From Sarcocystis neurona (lineage: Eukaryota; Apicomplexa; Conoidasida; Eucoccidiorida; Sarcocystidae): 64,000 bases of DNA. The translations under genes and the position numbers were made by a program. This document shows positions 10,555-20,599 of this stretch, one piece after another (position 1 is the stretch's first letter; every line of letters begins with the position of its first letter). The stretch spans positions 392,843-456,842 of the forward strand of contig KL647290.1 in assembly GCA_000727475.1 (NCBI GenBank), given 5' to 3'. The notes under the pieces were generated by a model. It did not search any database. It was given only the letters and a program-made list of their open reading frames with translations, and was not told the DNA's origin.

Positions 10555-11109
10555 CTAAAGCAGCAGCAGGGAGATACACACACCCACCAGAACGTATGTG
10601 GACATACAAGTGTATAGAGACTTGAAACATTTACTCACCGCTGTGCGTAGACATGCGTCAGCAAGAACATAAAGGCACACACATGTATGTAAGGGTAGGT
10701 GTTTATACCAGTCATCTGGGAGTAGATTCGTAAGTACAAGAGTGGAATACATATATATACACATACGTGTATGTAGCCACCGACATACGCGTATGCAAGA
10801 GGAAGAAGGAAACACAAAAGAATGCAGCTGAATATGCGGGTATATGAATCTAAACGCAGGTATACACTGGGAAGAGAGAGAGAGAGACAAGAGAGAGGCA
10901 GACACGCTTTATGTACTAGCCCGCAGAACAGAGGCAAAGACTCTCTGTGTACTAACCCGTTTATAAGGAAGAAACGAATTTTCGCTTCTTGACTTTCGAT
11001 AGTGGAAAAAAGCTCAACATATACGAATACCATGTATATTCATAAAAAGGAGAGTCACAAACATGCGGTTGTTTACAGACGCATACAACGAAGGCTACAC
11101 ATATACACA
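10555..11109. other. Upstream intron or intergenic sequence
   Basis: No supported exon. A purine-rich tract at about 10870-10900 gives a pyrimidine tract on the minus strand. Upstream exons of the 10554-8517 gene were not found here. Confidence 0.4.
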
Positions 11110-11502
11110 TACGTGTGTACGTATACATTCATCTAGGAGTGCTCCAACACATAAGTGCAAATATATGCATATACACACACGTATACGTATACATTTATTT
11201 GGTAATACTCGTATATCCATATATATATACATATATATTTGTACGTATACACTGATGCAGTAATCGCCGTATTCATATATATATATATATACATACATAT
11301 ACGTGTACGTATACACTTACGTAGAAATGCTCGAATGCACGTGTATACATACGGATCAATGTGAATATATATATATATATATGTATATACATGTGTACGT
11401 ATACATTTATTTAGCACTATTCGTATACACGTGTATACATATATGTAACTGTGAATACATTTACATACATATGTGTGTACGTTTACAGTAGTAATATTCG
11501 TC
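11110..11502. repeat. Six-copy degenerate minisatellite, 60-95 bp period
   Basis: A core GTGTACGTATACATTTATTT followed by a variable A/G-rich stretch and ending near TCG recurs at about 11117, 11185, 11240, 11305, 11395 and 11475. The copies are separated by TA/CA microsatellite of variable length. The core is better conserved than the spacers. Confidence 0.8.
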
Positions 11503-12400
11503 CACACATGTTTAAATCTATGTTACAGCAAACGAATATCAAAGTTATGGTAAGGCAAACAAGGAGTCTGGACCAGCAGTTCTTGCTTGCATACCGGTAG
11601 ACACTCGTTCGTACACACGACACGTACACATGTATGAACCGAGATCCCGGTATACATCGATATACACAATTTTGCGGCTACACCTGTATATTCCCATGTA
11701 TTTCCGTTTCTCTCCCCAGCTGAAAAAGAATAGGAAGGAGACGTATATGATTCAAGAATTTGCAAGGATACGTCTTCCGCGATGTACACGCATGCCCAGG
11801 AAAAGTGCTCTGTTGTGTCTGGGGTGATCGAGCGTCCGAGTTCTCTTGCGTGCTTGCAAGCATGTGCGTGGGTGTTCAGGCGGAGACAAATACGCGGCAA
11901 ATCTGTCTGTATCTGCGTCTGTAGTGGTGTGCACGTGTGTAGTACGGAGACTTTCATCCGACAATTCAAACGTCGTTACGAAGTTGTCTCCGCATCACTC
12001 TGTCTCCATGTCTCGGGTTGTTTCTCTGTCTCTGTCTCTTGAAATTCAACACGCCCACGCACAGAATGTATACACTTACACAAGTGTACATCTATTCTCC
12101 TGTGCGCTCTAGAAGCACGTCTACAACAAAGGCGTTAAAGTGTGGATTTGTATGTGTACTACGGTTTAGCTCATAGAACACATGAAAAACAGCCATGCAC
12201 GCATATACAGATATGTGTGTGGACGTACAGAGGAGTAGTCGTCTACTTGTGTATACATACATATATATGAATAGAGAGAGAGAAAGAGAGACACAAAGAG
12301 GCCAGGGGAATTTTCAACATGAACCTCCGTAGCCCTCCGTGTACATGACGTTTGTAGAAACATTCTGACGCGTGTTTGCAAGAAGGAGTCGCATACATTT
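11503..12400. other. Unassigned region
   Basis: A minus frame is open at 11969-11523 but contains a strong internal acceptor (TTCTTTTTCAG|CTGGGG near 11719), so at most part of it is exon. No family similarity. A GA-rich tract lies at about 12268-12300. Confidence 0.4.
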
Positions 12401-12404
12401 ATAC

Positions 12405-12780
12405 ATATATATTGGCAGGGCAGCGTCCCTACAGCCGCCTACAACACCTACACCTATATATATATATATATACAGGTGCACGCGTACATTATCTTTCCCA
12501 CACAGATACACGTTTACGCACACTCGAACACATACTGAATAGGTACAAGAAAATTCACATGGATACACGTGTGTAGAAGCAGTATAGAGTACGTCGTATA
12601 CGGCGTCCCTACACCTGCCCACACACATGTGTATACACGTCTATGCGTGTGTTATTCTACATATATACACACGTACACACATACACAAGCATATTAAATA
12701 CGTACAAGGATACGCACATGCACAGACGTATACAGAGTCACTAGAGAACGTCGGATACGGCGCTCTACATTTGCCTTCTT
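12405..12780. repeat. Degenerate tandem repeat, ~157-180 bp period
   Basis: The marker TACGGCG(T/C)(C/T)CTACA..TGCC occurs at about 12596-12618 and 12753-12775, with a weaker copy at about 12422-12438. The preceding ~100 bp align between copies: ATTAAATACGTACAAGGATA in one, ACTGAATAGGTACAAGAAAA in the other. It is an old tandem duplication in non-coding DNA. Confidence 0.65.
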
Positions 12781-14099
12781 CCTTTGCGCTTCAGCGAGAC
12801 TTCCTCCCAATGCGGGTTCTCCTACGTAGGTGCACCTATTCACGCGGCGACACTCTTCTTCTACGCCAAAATGACGCTGGTTTTTCTATCTTCTTCCCAG
12901 GAATCGCGGAACAGGCAGCTACTAGATATCCACACGCTTTCCCGCAGAGAGAGAGAGAAGTACACGCGTGGACTTTCTCGTTAGGCTTTTTCTTCGCTTT
13001 TTTTGCACTTACCCACACATACTCACGTCACAGGCCCACACACGCATATGTATACGTGAAGGTGCAGTCTCTTTCATTCACGTGAACAGGGCACGGGCGT
13101 ACTCTGTGAACATCTGGACCTGCTGCGCCTGCATCCCATTTCTTCCTCGCGGTACAAGGCCTGTCGCCGAGCGGCGAAGAGAACGTCAGACGCTCCTCTC
13201 CGTTCCGGTCTACACTACTCGTACGTGTGTCACATACACATGCACGCGTGTCACCCACACACAGAAGCATGTTGTTTCAGGTGTCTGTACACTCGGACAC
13301 CTCAACAAACGTATCTTGGCTTCAGTCCATGAGGTACACCACCACTAACATATATACGCAGCTCGACACTTCGCGGTTACTTCAGGTATACTTCGACATG
13401 CAAACACGCGGCTCTACACTTCGCCTATTTCAAGCAAAGCAGCGCTACGTACACGAATGTCCTACGGACAAATACGCCGCTCTACACTTCGGCCACTTTA
13501 AGTGGCGCAGCGCTCTCAGGCGTATGCAGACATACACGACGCGATACAAGGAGACTTTATTAATTTGGCGTAAACGTGTGTCTATCCAAGGACGCAAGTT
13601 GATACGCAAAGAGACGTATATACACACATGGATATACAGCTGTACCACATGTCCTTCTTCGATTATCTGCGCGCGCGCAAGTCCAAAGTAGCTCTCAAAT
13701 ATTTCTCCATTTTACGCATGCAGGGGATCTACTGCGGCACGTTCCTGATGCTTGATATGAAGATATCCTTCAATAAAACAGAACGCAAACAGTCACATCT
13801 GAACTGTAACTCATTAATATATTTGTTACATTTATACACATAAGTATTTGTCAAATATATATATATATACATATATATATATTTGTATATGTACGTGTTC
13901 GCACGTACTACTCAGCCTATCGAATAGGTACAAACCAGGCACCTCCCTTACATCCGTAGCTCTGCCTGAGGGTGTCTTGGTGCGCCCAAGCCAGAGACGA
14001 TACATCTTTTCACGCAGCTATACATATACATATATATATGCACGTGTATATATATAGGCATAGATTTATGTGTTTCCGTGTTCCAGTACATATAATTAC
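12781..14099. other. Unassigned region with weak candidate exons
   Basis: Both strands are open at 12790-13000 and 13080-13270, so no strand can be chosen. At 13360-13515 three related blocks built on GC(T)CTACACTTCG occur about 47 and 63 bp apart and make a 154-codon + frame look repetitive. A minus candidate at about 14015-13955 ends at a donor-like GGAT|GTAAGG. TA runs lie at 13855-13885. Confidence 0.4.
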
Positions 14100-14184
14100 C
14101 TGGCGTATTCGCTCTATCAATGCAGTCATCCATATCTTCGATTCCTCCTCGGGCTGCGTTCGCCAGCAGGCACTTAGGATTGCC
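14100..14184 (-). CDS. Short internal exon of unidentified minus-strand gene
   Basis: A strong acceptor (TTTTCCTTTTCGCTACTGTAG, 14205-14185) and donor (GCCAG|GTAATT at 14100/14099) bound 85 nt. Two frames are open: one reads ILSACWRTQPEEESKIWMTA..., the other NPKCLLANAARGGIEDMDDC.... Which is used depends on the unresolved upstream phase. The exon itself is well supported by its splice sites. No family was recognised. Confidence 0.5.
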
Positions 14185-14219
14185 CTACAGTAGCGAAAAG
14201 GAAAAAGCAGTACCGGAGC

Positions 14220-15199
14220 TTTTACCCAGTACACCAGCAACAGCAGCAGCAGTAGCACCGGCGGTGGCCGCAGCAGGACAATCTAGCGTTTGCGTAGTGC
14301 TGCTGTGTGTGGGCTGTGCCGGCAGCAGGCCCCACACCTGACGCAGCAGCAGCAGCACGGGCAGAAGCCCCATCACGGTCGTCGAGCAGCAGCAGCAGCA
14401 ACAGTCGGAGCTGCAAGACAACACTCCACAAGTAGTCACGTGTGTCCTACTGCAGCAGCAGAGCGTAGTCATTTGTTTCTTGCTGCAGCAGCAGCAGCAG
14501 TGATCCACGAACAACAGCAGCAGCCGCTGCGACATCTGTGGCTGCAGCACACGCGTACTCATTTGTCTCTTACTGCAGTAGCAGCAGTGGCAGGGCAATC
14601 AATGGACAACAGCAGCAGCCACGGGTACTGGAACGGCAGACATAAAGCTCAGTTATATCCTTCTATCACTGGTAGCAGTGGCAGCAGCAATCGCTTGATC
14701 TGCACAAGAACAGATCAACTACACAGAGCAGCAGCAGCAGCAGGTCTGTCAGCACTTGCAAGACGGCTCTGCAGTCCTTTTAAGAGTCTGTGGCGCTCAG
14801 ATGCCCGACCCTCCTACTGCTGCAGCAGCAGGGCAGAGGAAAGGGGCAAGCGCGGCAAGAGGGAAAAAGAACAGCAGCAAGAAAAGGGACTCCAACGAAC
14901 GGGAGCAGCAACAGTTGGCAACACGAGCAGTAACCGCAGACGTAGACGACAGTGGCAGCGTCGTAACAGCAACTGCATTGCATCACGAGAACGACAGAAG
15001 TGGCGATCGTCTGCGGCAGCGGCTCCATCCACCAGCAGTAGCACTACTACTAGCAGCACCACCAGGACTGCTACGAGAAGCGTTAGCAGCAGCGAAGTGA
15101 ACAGCAGCAGCAGAAGTGCGACCGACGCAGGGTCAACAGCAGCAGCAGCAATTCACGAAGAGGTAGATAACGTCAACAGCGGCAACAATCGCAGTACCA
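14220..15199. repeat. CAG-rich block
   Basis: Dense CAG triplets on the + strand, CTG on the minus. A 490-codon + frame (14290-15762) runs through as Gln/Ala/Ser-rich sequence, but it ends inside the better-supported minus exon and has no domain. It is treated as repeat-derived. Confidence 0.55.
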
Positions 15200-15682
15200 T
15201 CACACCACTTTCGAAAGGACCAGCAACATCAGCAGCAGCGGCAGTCCCGTGCCCAGGAGTAAGAGAAGCTCGAGCAGCAGGACGCGGACGAGGAACGACA
15301 CCACTCTGCGTGGGGCAGGGGTCACTGACAGGAAAGTGGAGACGAAGACACCGGAAGGCGGGAGAAGCAGCGCAGCAGAAGTTTGGGGTGACTGCTGGTC
15401 CTGGGGCAGCAGACGAGCGGCTGGGGCACTTTCACGAATGTGTACTGCTTCAACTTCGTAGCCAGCAGGAGGAGAGAGGAGAGGAAGAAGAGCGGCTGCT
15501 ACTGGCTCGTCTGCCTCTTGCGAGTCTTCTTTGCCGAGGAAGGGGAAGAGAGACAGATAGGTGCAGACGAACAACTCTAGGACGCAAGCCTGCCGGAGCC
15601 GCTGCCACTCCTTGGCCGCCCAGGCAGCCGCTTCTGCTGCTGCTGCAGCCTCTGCCTTCGCCGCATCCCTCGCCGTCTCTCC
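15200..15682 (-). CDS. Exon of unidentified minus-strand protein
   Basis: After an acceptor (GTTGCGTAG|GGAGAGAC at 15683/15682) the minus strand is open for 160 codons to a stop. It begins with an Ala-rich helix (ETARDAAKAEAAAAAEAAAW), then AKEWQRLRQACVLELFVCTY and LSLFPFLGKEDSQEADEPVA. A non-repetitive stretch follows (GYEVEAVHIRESAPAARLLP), then FVSTFLSVTPAPRRVVSFLV and a very hydrophobic Leu-rich tail. The middle is not repeat-derived and is protein-like. The Leu-rich tail comes from CTG triplets and may instead be intron. Family unknown. It probably belongs with the other minus exons between 24009 and 14100. Confidence 0.55.
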   Translation of the reverse strand, partial: GETARDAAKAEAAAAAEAAAWAAKEWQRLRQACVLELFVCTYLSLFPFLGKEDSQEADEPVAAALLPLLSPPAGYEVEAVHIRESAPAARLLPQDQQSPQTSAALLLPPSGVFVSTFLSVTPAPRRVVSFLVRVLLLELLLLLGTGLPLLLMLLVLSKVV

Positions 15683-15759
15683 CTACGCAACAGCAGACCA
15701 TTCGGCGAACAGCAAAGGCAAGATGTGACGTTGTAGTGGCAAACTACATAAACGTGTGG

Positions 15760-15830
15760 TGACACATTTATACATATATGCATATATACACATATATGCA
15801 TACACATACATACATATATACGGATATACA

Positions 15831-15866
<36 letters not shown>

Positions 15867-16110
15867 TGTAGATATGGATGTATATATATAGGCACGTACG
15901 TATACATATATACGTATGCGAGAGATCAACGATGTAAAACAGGAGAAGGAGTACTGATCTATTTAGCTATCTACTTTTCCGCATGGATCTTCCTCTCTGC
16001 AGACACATATACATACGTATAGATACATACGTGTGCAGATATACATTTGTATACGCATGCACATATGTATTTGTATACATATATACATGTATATATATAT
16101 ATATATGCAC
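15760..16110. repeat. Tetranucleotide and TA microsatellites
   Basis: A run of about ten (ATAC)n units at 15826-15858, flanked by TA-rich degenerate copies. It yields Y-I-Y-I-H frames that are not genes. Confidence 0.9.
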
Positions 16111-16689
16111 CAGAGGTCGACTTGAAGCACGGGAAGAAGTAGTGACGTACTACGCCACCTACGTTTTTGCACGGGTGTCTCTTTTTGCATTTCTGTTTCT
16201 CTGCGGTCTGTCGTCTTCGCCGTGGAAGACGCCTACGCGTGTAGGATAATATGTAATAGAGAAGTCCATGTCCGTCTACGAAATATCGCTACATAGGCCA
16301 AGCATACTTAATATTCTTCACCAGCGATCGCAGGCTACACACACGTTTCCTGTACGCCTATCTTTCTCGACTTCCCTCACCCTATACGCACCCGTGTTAC
16401 GTCGGTCTCTCTTCCTCTTTCTCTGCAGATTTACGTTCTGCGTATATCTGTTCCTCTTTCGTGTTCACCTCCATGTAAAGACCGATGTTGAAGGCGTCAA
16501 TATGTATACGTATATATTTATACATACATGTACATATAGGTGTGTTCACGTGACCAGGGAGGATACCCTAGTACTCTGTAATCCTGCCGTTGCTGCTTTC
16601 GAGAGGAAGGCCACCCTGTCTTTCCTTTCCCTTTGCACTGCTGTAGCAACAGCAGCAGTAGCAGCCGGTTGAATCTGCGCCGTGCGTGT
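16111..16689. other. Unassigned region
   Basis: CT-rich stretches at about 16355-16470 and a (TA)n tract at about 16087-16105. No supported exon. Confidence 0.4.
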
Positions 16690-16905
16690 CTGCAGCAGAA
16701 GCACTGTGCGGGTGAACGTGAGACACACCAGGGCCCGTCGCCTCTTTCTTTCAGCAGGAGCAACCGTTGCTTCTCCTTCAATTTCTATTTTCCCCTTCCT
16801 TCGCCTTGCTGCATTTGCTTCTGCGACGACTGCAGTTACGTCAACAGCAGCTGCGTCGGCGTCAGGATCGTGCAGCCGCACGGTGCACTTCAACGACTGG
16901 CGCGC
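16690..16905 (-). CDS. Candidate exon, unidentified minus-strand gene
   Basis: A minus frame reading RQSLKCTVRLHDPDADAAA, then VVAEANAARRRKGKIEIEGE and APAERKRRRALVCLTFTRT. It has mixed, charged, non-repetitive composition between CAG-derived flanks. Exact splice ends are not fixed. The + strand is also open here (Ser/Ala-rich, 16682-17470), so strand assignment is tentative. Confidence 0.4.
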
Positions 16906-17466
16906 ACCAGTTGCAGCAGCAGCAGTAACAGCAACAGCAGCAGTCGTAGCAGCTGCAGCAGTCGCAGCGGCGGCAGCAGTAGCAGCAGCAACAGCAGCAC
17001 CACTGGACCCCAGCAGCAGCAGTGACGCCAGCAACAGCAGCAAAACGTTGATTCAGCTGCTGATCAGAGCAGGAGTGTCAACATCAAAAACGTTTTCCGG
17101 TTCTACACAAGCAGTCCTAGCGAAGTGCCTTGCTGTTGCTCGGGAGAAATGGCAGTCGCAGCAGCAATGGAAAGGTCTGATGTTTCTTGGCGACAGCAGG
17201 CCGCACCGAGCACCACGGCAGCAGCAGCAACAGCGATTTTGCGGCGGAGGAAAAGACGCAGCAGTGGCACAGACGACTCTCTGCGTAGCTGCCGCGACAC
17301 TGCGCATACACATGAGAGGAAAACAGCAGCGCAACAACGTGCGACAGCAAATAAACAGCAGCAGCATCAGCAGCCGAGAACTTTGTCTAGTCCCTGAGCA
17401 GCAGCCGCTGTCGGCGAGCAGCAGCAGCAGCCACACACCATGGACTGCAGCACAGGCAACAGCCCA
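16906..17466. repeat. CAG-rich block
   Basis: Imperfect CAG arrays on the + strand with a less repetitive window at about 17040-17160. That window is open on both strands. Confidence 0.55.
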
Positions 17467-17869
17467 CTAAGAGCAGCTGCTGCACCGCAGCCGAATCAAC
17501 GGGAGTCGCAGTGCAGCAGCAGCCACACGAGCAGCAGCAACTCCAAGACACATAGCAACTCGAGCTGCAGCTCCAACGAGGAGCTCGGCATCAAGACCGC
17601 CCGGCGAGACAGGAACATGGGGCCTCACATTTGAAATGTCACGAGCTTGAGGAAAACACTTTTCCAGGTACTCAAGCGCATGCACACGGAGGATTTCTGC
17701 GCCGTCAGCAGCAGCTGCGCCGTGGTGAACTTCCATTACTTCCCCCGATAAATAGTCCTCAAGTTCAGGCGAAAGAGTTTCCTCTGCAACAAGCCCATTT
17801 GCAGCACCAGAGACAACCCACACAGGCCACCCAACTAAAAAATCAATAGATACGTGCGTGCTTGTCTTC
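17467..17869 (-). CDS. Exon of unidentified minus-strand protein
   Basis: After an acceptor (TATCTGCGTAG at 17880-17870) the minus strand is open for 133 codons to a stop. The first ~90 residues are clearly protein-like: STHVSIDFLVGWPVWVVSGA, ANGLVAEETLSPELEDYLSG, VMEVHHGAAAADGAEILRVH, ALEYLEKCFPQARDISNVRP. The last ~40 become Ala/Leu-rich from CTG triplets, so a donor may cut them off. One nucleotide at the start completes a codon (incoming phase 2). No family was recognised. It is one of the best-supported exons of the minus-strand set between 24009 and 14100. Confidence 0.6.
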
Positions 17870-18112
17870 CTACGCAGATAACTTTGTAAACTCCTGCGTA
17901 CGTCTATGTGTATATTTGTGTGTGTGTGTGTGTGTGTGTCGCCGCCTCTCAACGTATATATATATATATATAAATGTGTCTACGTGTATGCATACGTATA
18001 TGTATATAGATACACCTGTACAGGCAGGAGTACACGCTTGTATGCACGTGCCGATGTGTGTACATACCCATTTCTGTCCCTGTCTATGTATGCGTGTACC
18101 TACCCATGCTTG

Positions 18113-18144
<32 letters not shown>

Positions 18145-18291
18145 AATATATATATATATATGAAGGTGTGGAAACAAAGGCGTACACTGTACATGCGCGG
18201 ATACTGTAGAGTCACTGCAATCAAATACGAACAAGTACATACACTCATATATATATATATATATATAAATGTACATATGCTGTCGCGCCTG
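17870..18291. repeat. GT and TA microsatellites
   Basis: A (GT)n run at 17919-17938, several (TA)n runs (17955-17970, 18125-18161, 18248-18266) and a CT run at 18112-18124. No coding signal. Confidence 0.9.
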
Positions 18292-18370
18292 TCACGCATG
18301 CAGAGGTGAACTGGGAGTATCAAACAAGAGGACTGGGAACTCATGTCTGCAAAGGAGGTCCCTAGAGAAC
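18292..18370 (-). CDS. Candidate terminal exon
   Basis: An acceptor (TTTCGTATCAGACAG|GTTC at 18371/18370) precedes 79 nt: 1 nt plus 25 codons and a stop, reading FSRDLLCRHEFPVLLFDTPS SPLHA. Composition is protein-like, but a second frame is also open and no partner exon is proven. Confidence 0.3.
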
Positions 18371-20485
18371 CTGTCTGATACGAAAGTACGCAGGAATATA
18401 CACATATATATACATATGTATATACGCACGCGCAGAATTCCATGCAGCTGGGTATGTGTGAGTCACACAAATATATTCACCTGTAGACCTCATGCTCATA
18501 AACACGTAGGTATGCGCAGACATTCATGCATACATATATATAGCACCCACACAGATATACATATATGTATATACATATGTATGTATATATCGCCCAAACG
18601 TACACGTATACACGCAAAAATGCACTTGCATACATATGTGTATCATCCATAGATATTCATACATACACAGCCTTTATAAATATACATGATATATAAAAAT
18701 ATACGTTGAAATCCATGCGCAAGCATATACATCATCCGAGCAGACCTCCCATATATATACACTCGCAGAAATCGATCCAGACGGATATTTACCATTCACA
18801 CAGATATATTTATATGTAACGTTCATATGTATATATATCATCCATCCAGATATATATATATATATGCGTACACGTAGAAATTCATGCATATGTATATTTG
18901 TCATTCACACCGATACACTAATCAATGTAACGCCCATAAATACACATATATATATACCCAGAGATCCACTTGTACGTATATATTATTTGGACAGACGTAT
19001 ACGTGCATCGAGATAACATCCAGTTTTTGTTATCTGCACGTCCACGACCGACACAATCGTCTCGGTTTCGTAGGTTAGCATCAGTGCCATCGCTGTCAGC
19101 AGGAGGACGAGGAAGGCCCTGCCGTTTTTCTTCTATCGAGAGCTCGGCGCAGGAGAAGGAACACGCGACGCGCACCTACCCACACATACACATGCATGTG
19201 AGAATACCTATTTCCACGTATACGTGTATTCTGCGTATATACGTATTCTCCACATAACTTCCGTATTTCGGACGCACAACGAGGAAAAGGTTGACACGGA
19301 GTTACAGTGCTCATTTTTATCTTCTTCCTCTTTCTCCCTCTCTGTAGAACGCACGTGGACAGGACTTGTTTTCATACGCAGACGCATAGACAGAGTCCAC
19401 ACGTTTGCACGTACGCCTATGTATATATATATATATATGTACCGATGGGATACATGTGTATATAAATACGTACAAGTATTTGTATGTATAGAAACGTGTA
19501 TGTACGTGCGTATCTATATACGTAAAGAATGCGTGTGTGAGTACAGACGCTGCCACCAGAAGGAAAAGGCTCCCTGGGGGTCCATGCCTCAACTATAGTC
19601 TATACACAGGCACATATATATATATATATCTATATATGTGTAGGGGGGTCGGACGTATACACATCCGCGTATATACATATGAAGATTTTTCTGAATGCGT
19701 GAAGAACCAGGAGGACGTGAAGATAAAAGAAAAAGCCGTCAGCGGCGTGTGCGTAGGTACGGGGAGACATACAGATCCTGCGGCAGCATTTTGTCGGACC
19801 TGGTCTCCGCTGGCCCTCCGCCACCACGGCACGGCCAGCAAGCTTGCTCCTCTTCATTTTCCCTTCTTCAGCCTTTGTTCTTTCTAAGTGTGTCTTCTTC
19901 CTCTTTTCCGTTCTCTTCCTTTTATCTTCTACTGACACAGAGGCGGCCCCCCTCATATTTGTTTCTACGCAGCAAAGAAATTCCACGCATGTACATCGAC
20001 TGTTCTCAGCCCGCTGCTCTCTCTCTACCTCCCTTTCTCTTCGTCTGGAAAAAAAACAGAGATATACACATCCGCATATATACGTATATATTCATATGAG
20101 TCTCCCTCTTCATATGTTGAAAGAGATCCATCTGCACATGTATACGTATATTTATCTGTATATGTATATAGTGAACCTCTTTGCATATGTGGAGAGAAAG
20201 AGATATACATACGAATGTATGTATATATATGTATATTCTATAATTCACTGGATCTGTGCAGCCACAGAAGGACAGCTCTTCTATCCTGGACTGGCTACAT
20301 GCACATGCGTGCAGAGCTGGGAAAGAGAAACTGCATGAAGAGCAGGGGGAGGAAGGACGGGAGGGGTACCTCAAAAACATTTCGAAACAAGAAACCGTAC
20401 TTCACCGCCACATAGTGGAGGAGAGTAGGAGGAATAGACAGCCACAGACAGACGCTTTTGTGGGCTGCATGCACTCCTCTCTCAC
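18371..20485. other. Mostly microsatellite-rich intron or intergenic DNA
   Basis: Degenerate TA/CATATA arrays at 18400-18960 contain a recurring TTCATGCATATGTATAT..ATCATCCA pattern. A minus candidate exon at 19092-19003 follows a good acceptor (CCTCGTCCTCCTGCTGACAG) and reads MALMLTYETETIVSVVDVQI, but another frame is open too. Pyrimidine-rich tracts at 19315-19345 and 19850-19935. Confidence 0.4.
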
Positions 20486-20533
20486 CTTCGTAGCCAAAAT
20501 ATTCGTGCAAGTCCTGCAGAAGATTCGACTCCT
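20486..20533 (-). CDS. Short candidate exon
   Basis: 48 nt between an acceptor (GGACTGCAG at 20534) and a strong donor (CGAAG|GTGAGA at 20486/20485), reading ESNLLQDLHEYFGYE with incoming and outgoing phase 1. The donor is near consensus. An alternative is that the frame stays open to a second donor (GAG|GTACCC) at about 20370. It is probably part of the minus gene whose larger exon is 24009-23203. Confidence 0.4.
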
Positions 20534-20599
20534 CTGCAGTCCTTCCCACGCAGAGGCTGCTCCCGGGGGGAACCGGCGAAGAGGGAGGGCGGGGACAAA

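Noticed and set aside
14290..15762. 490-codon + strand ORF
   Set aside because: Almost wholly CAG-derived Gln/Ala/Ser, no domain, and its 3' third is antisense to a better minus-strand exon with splice sites.
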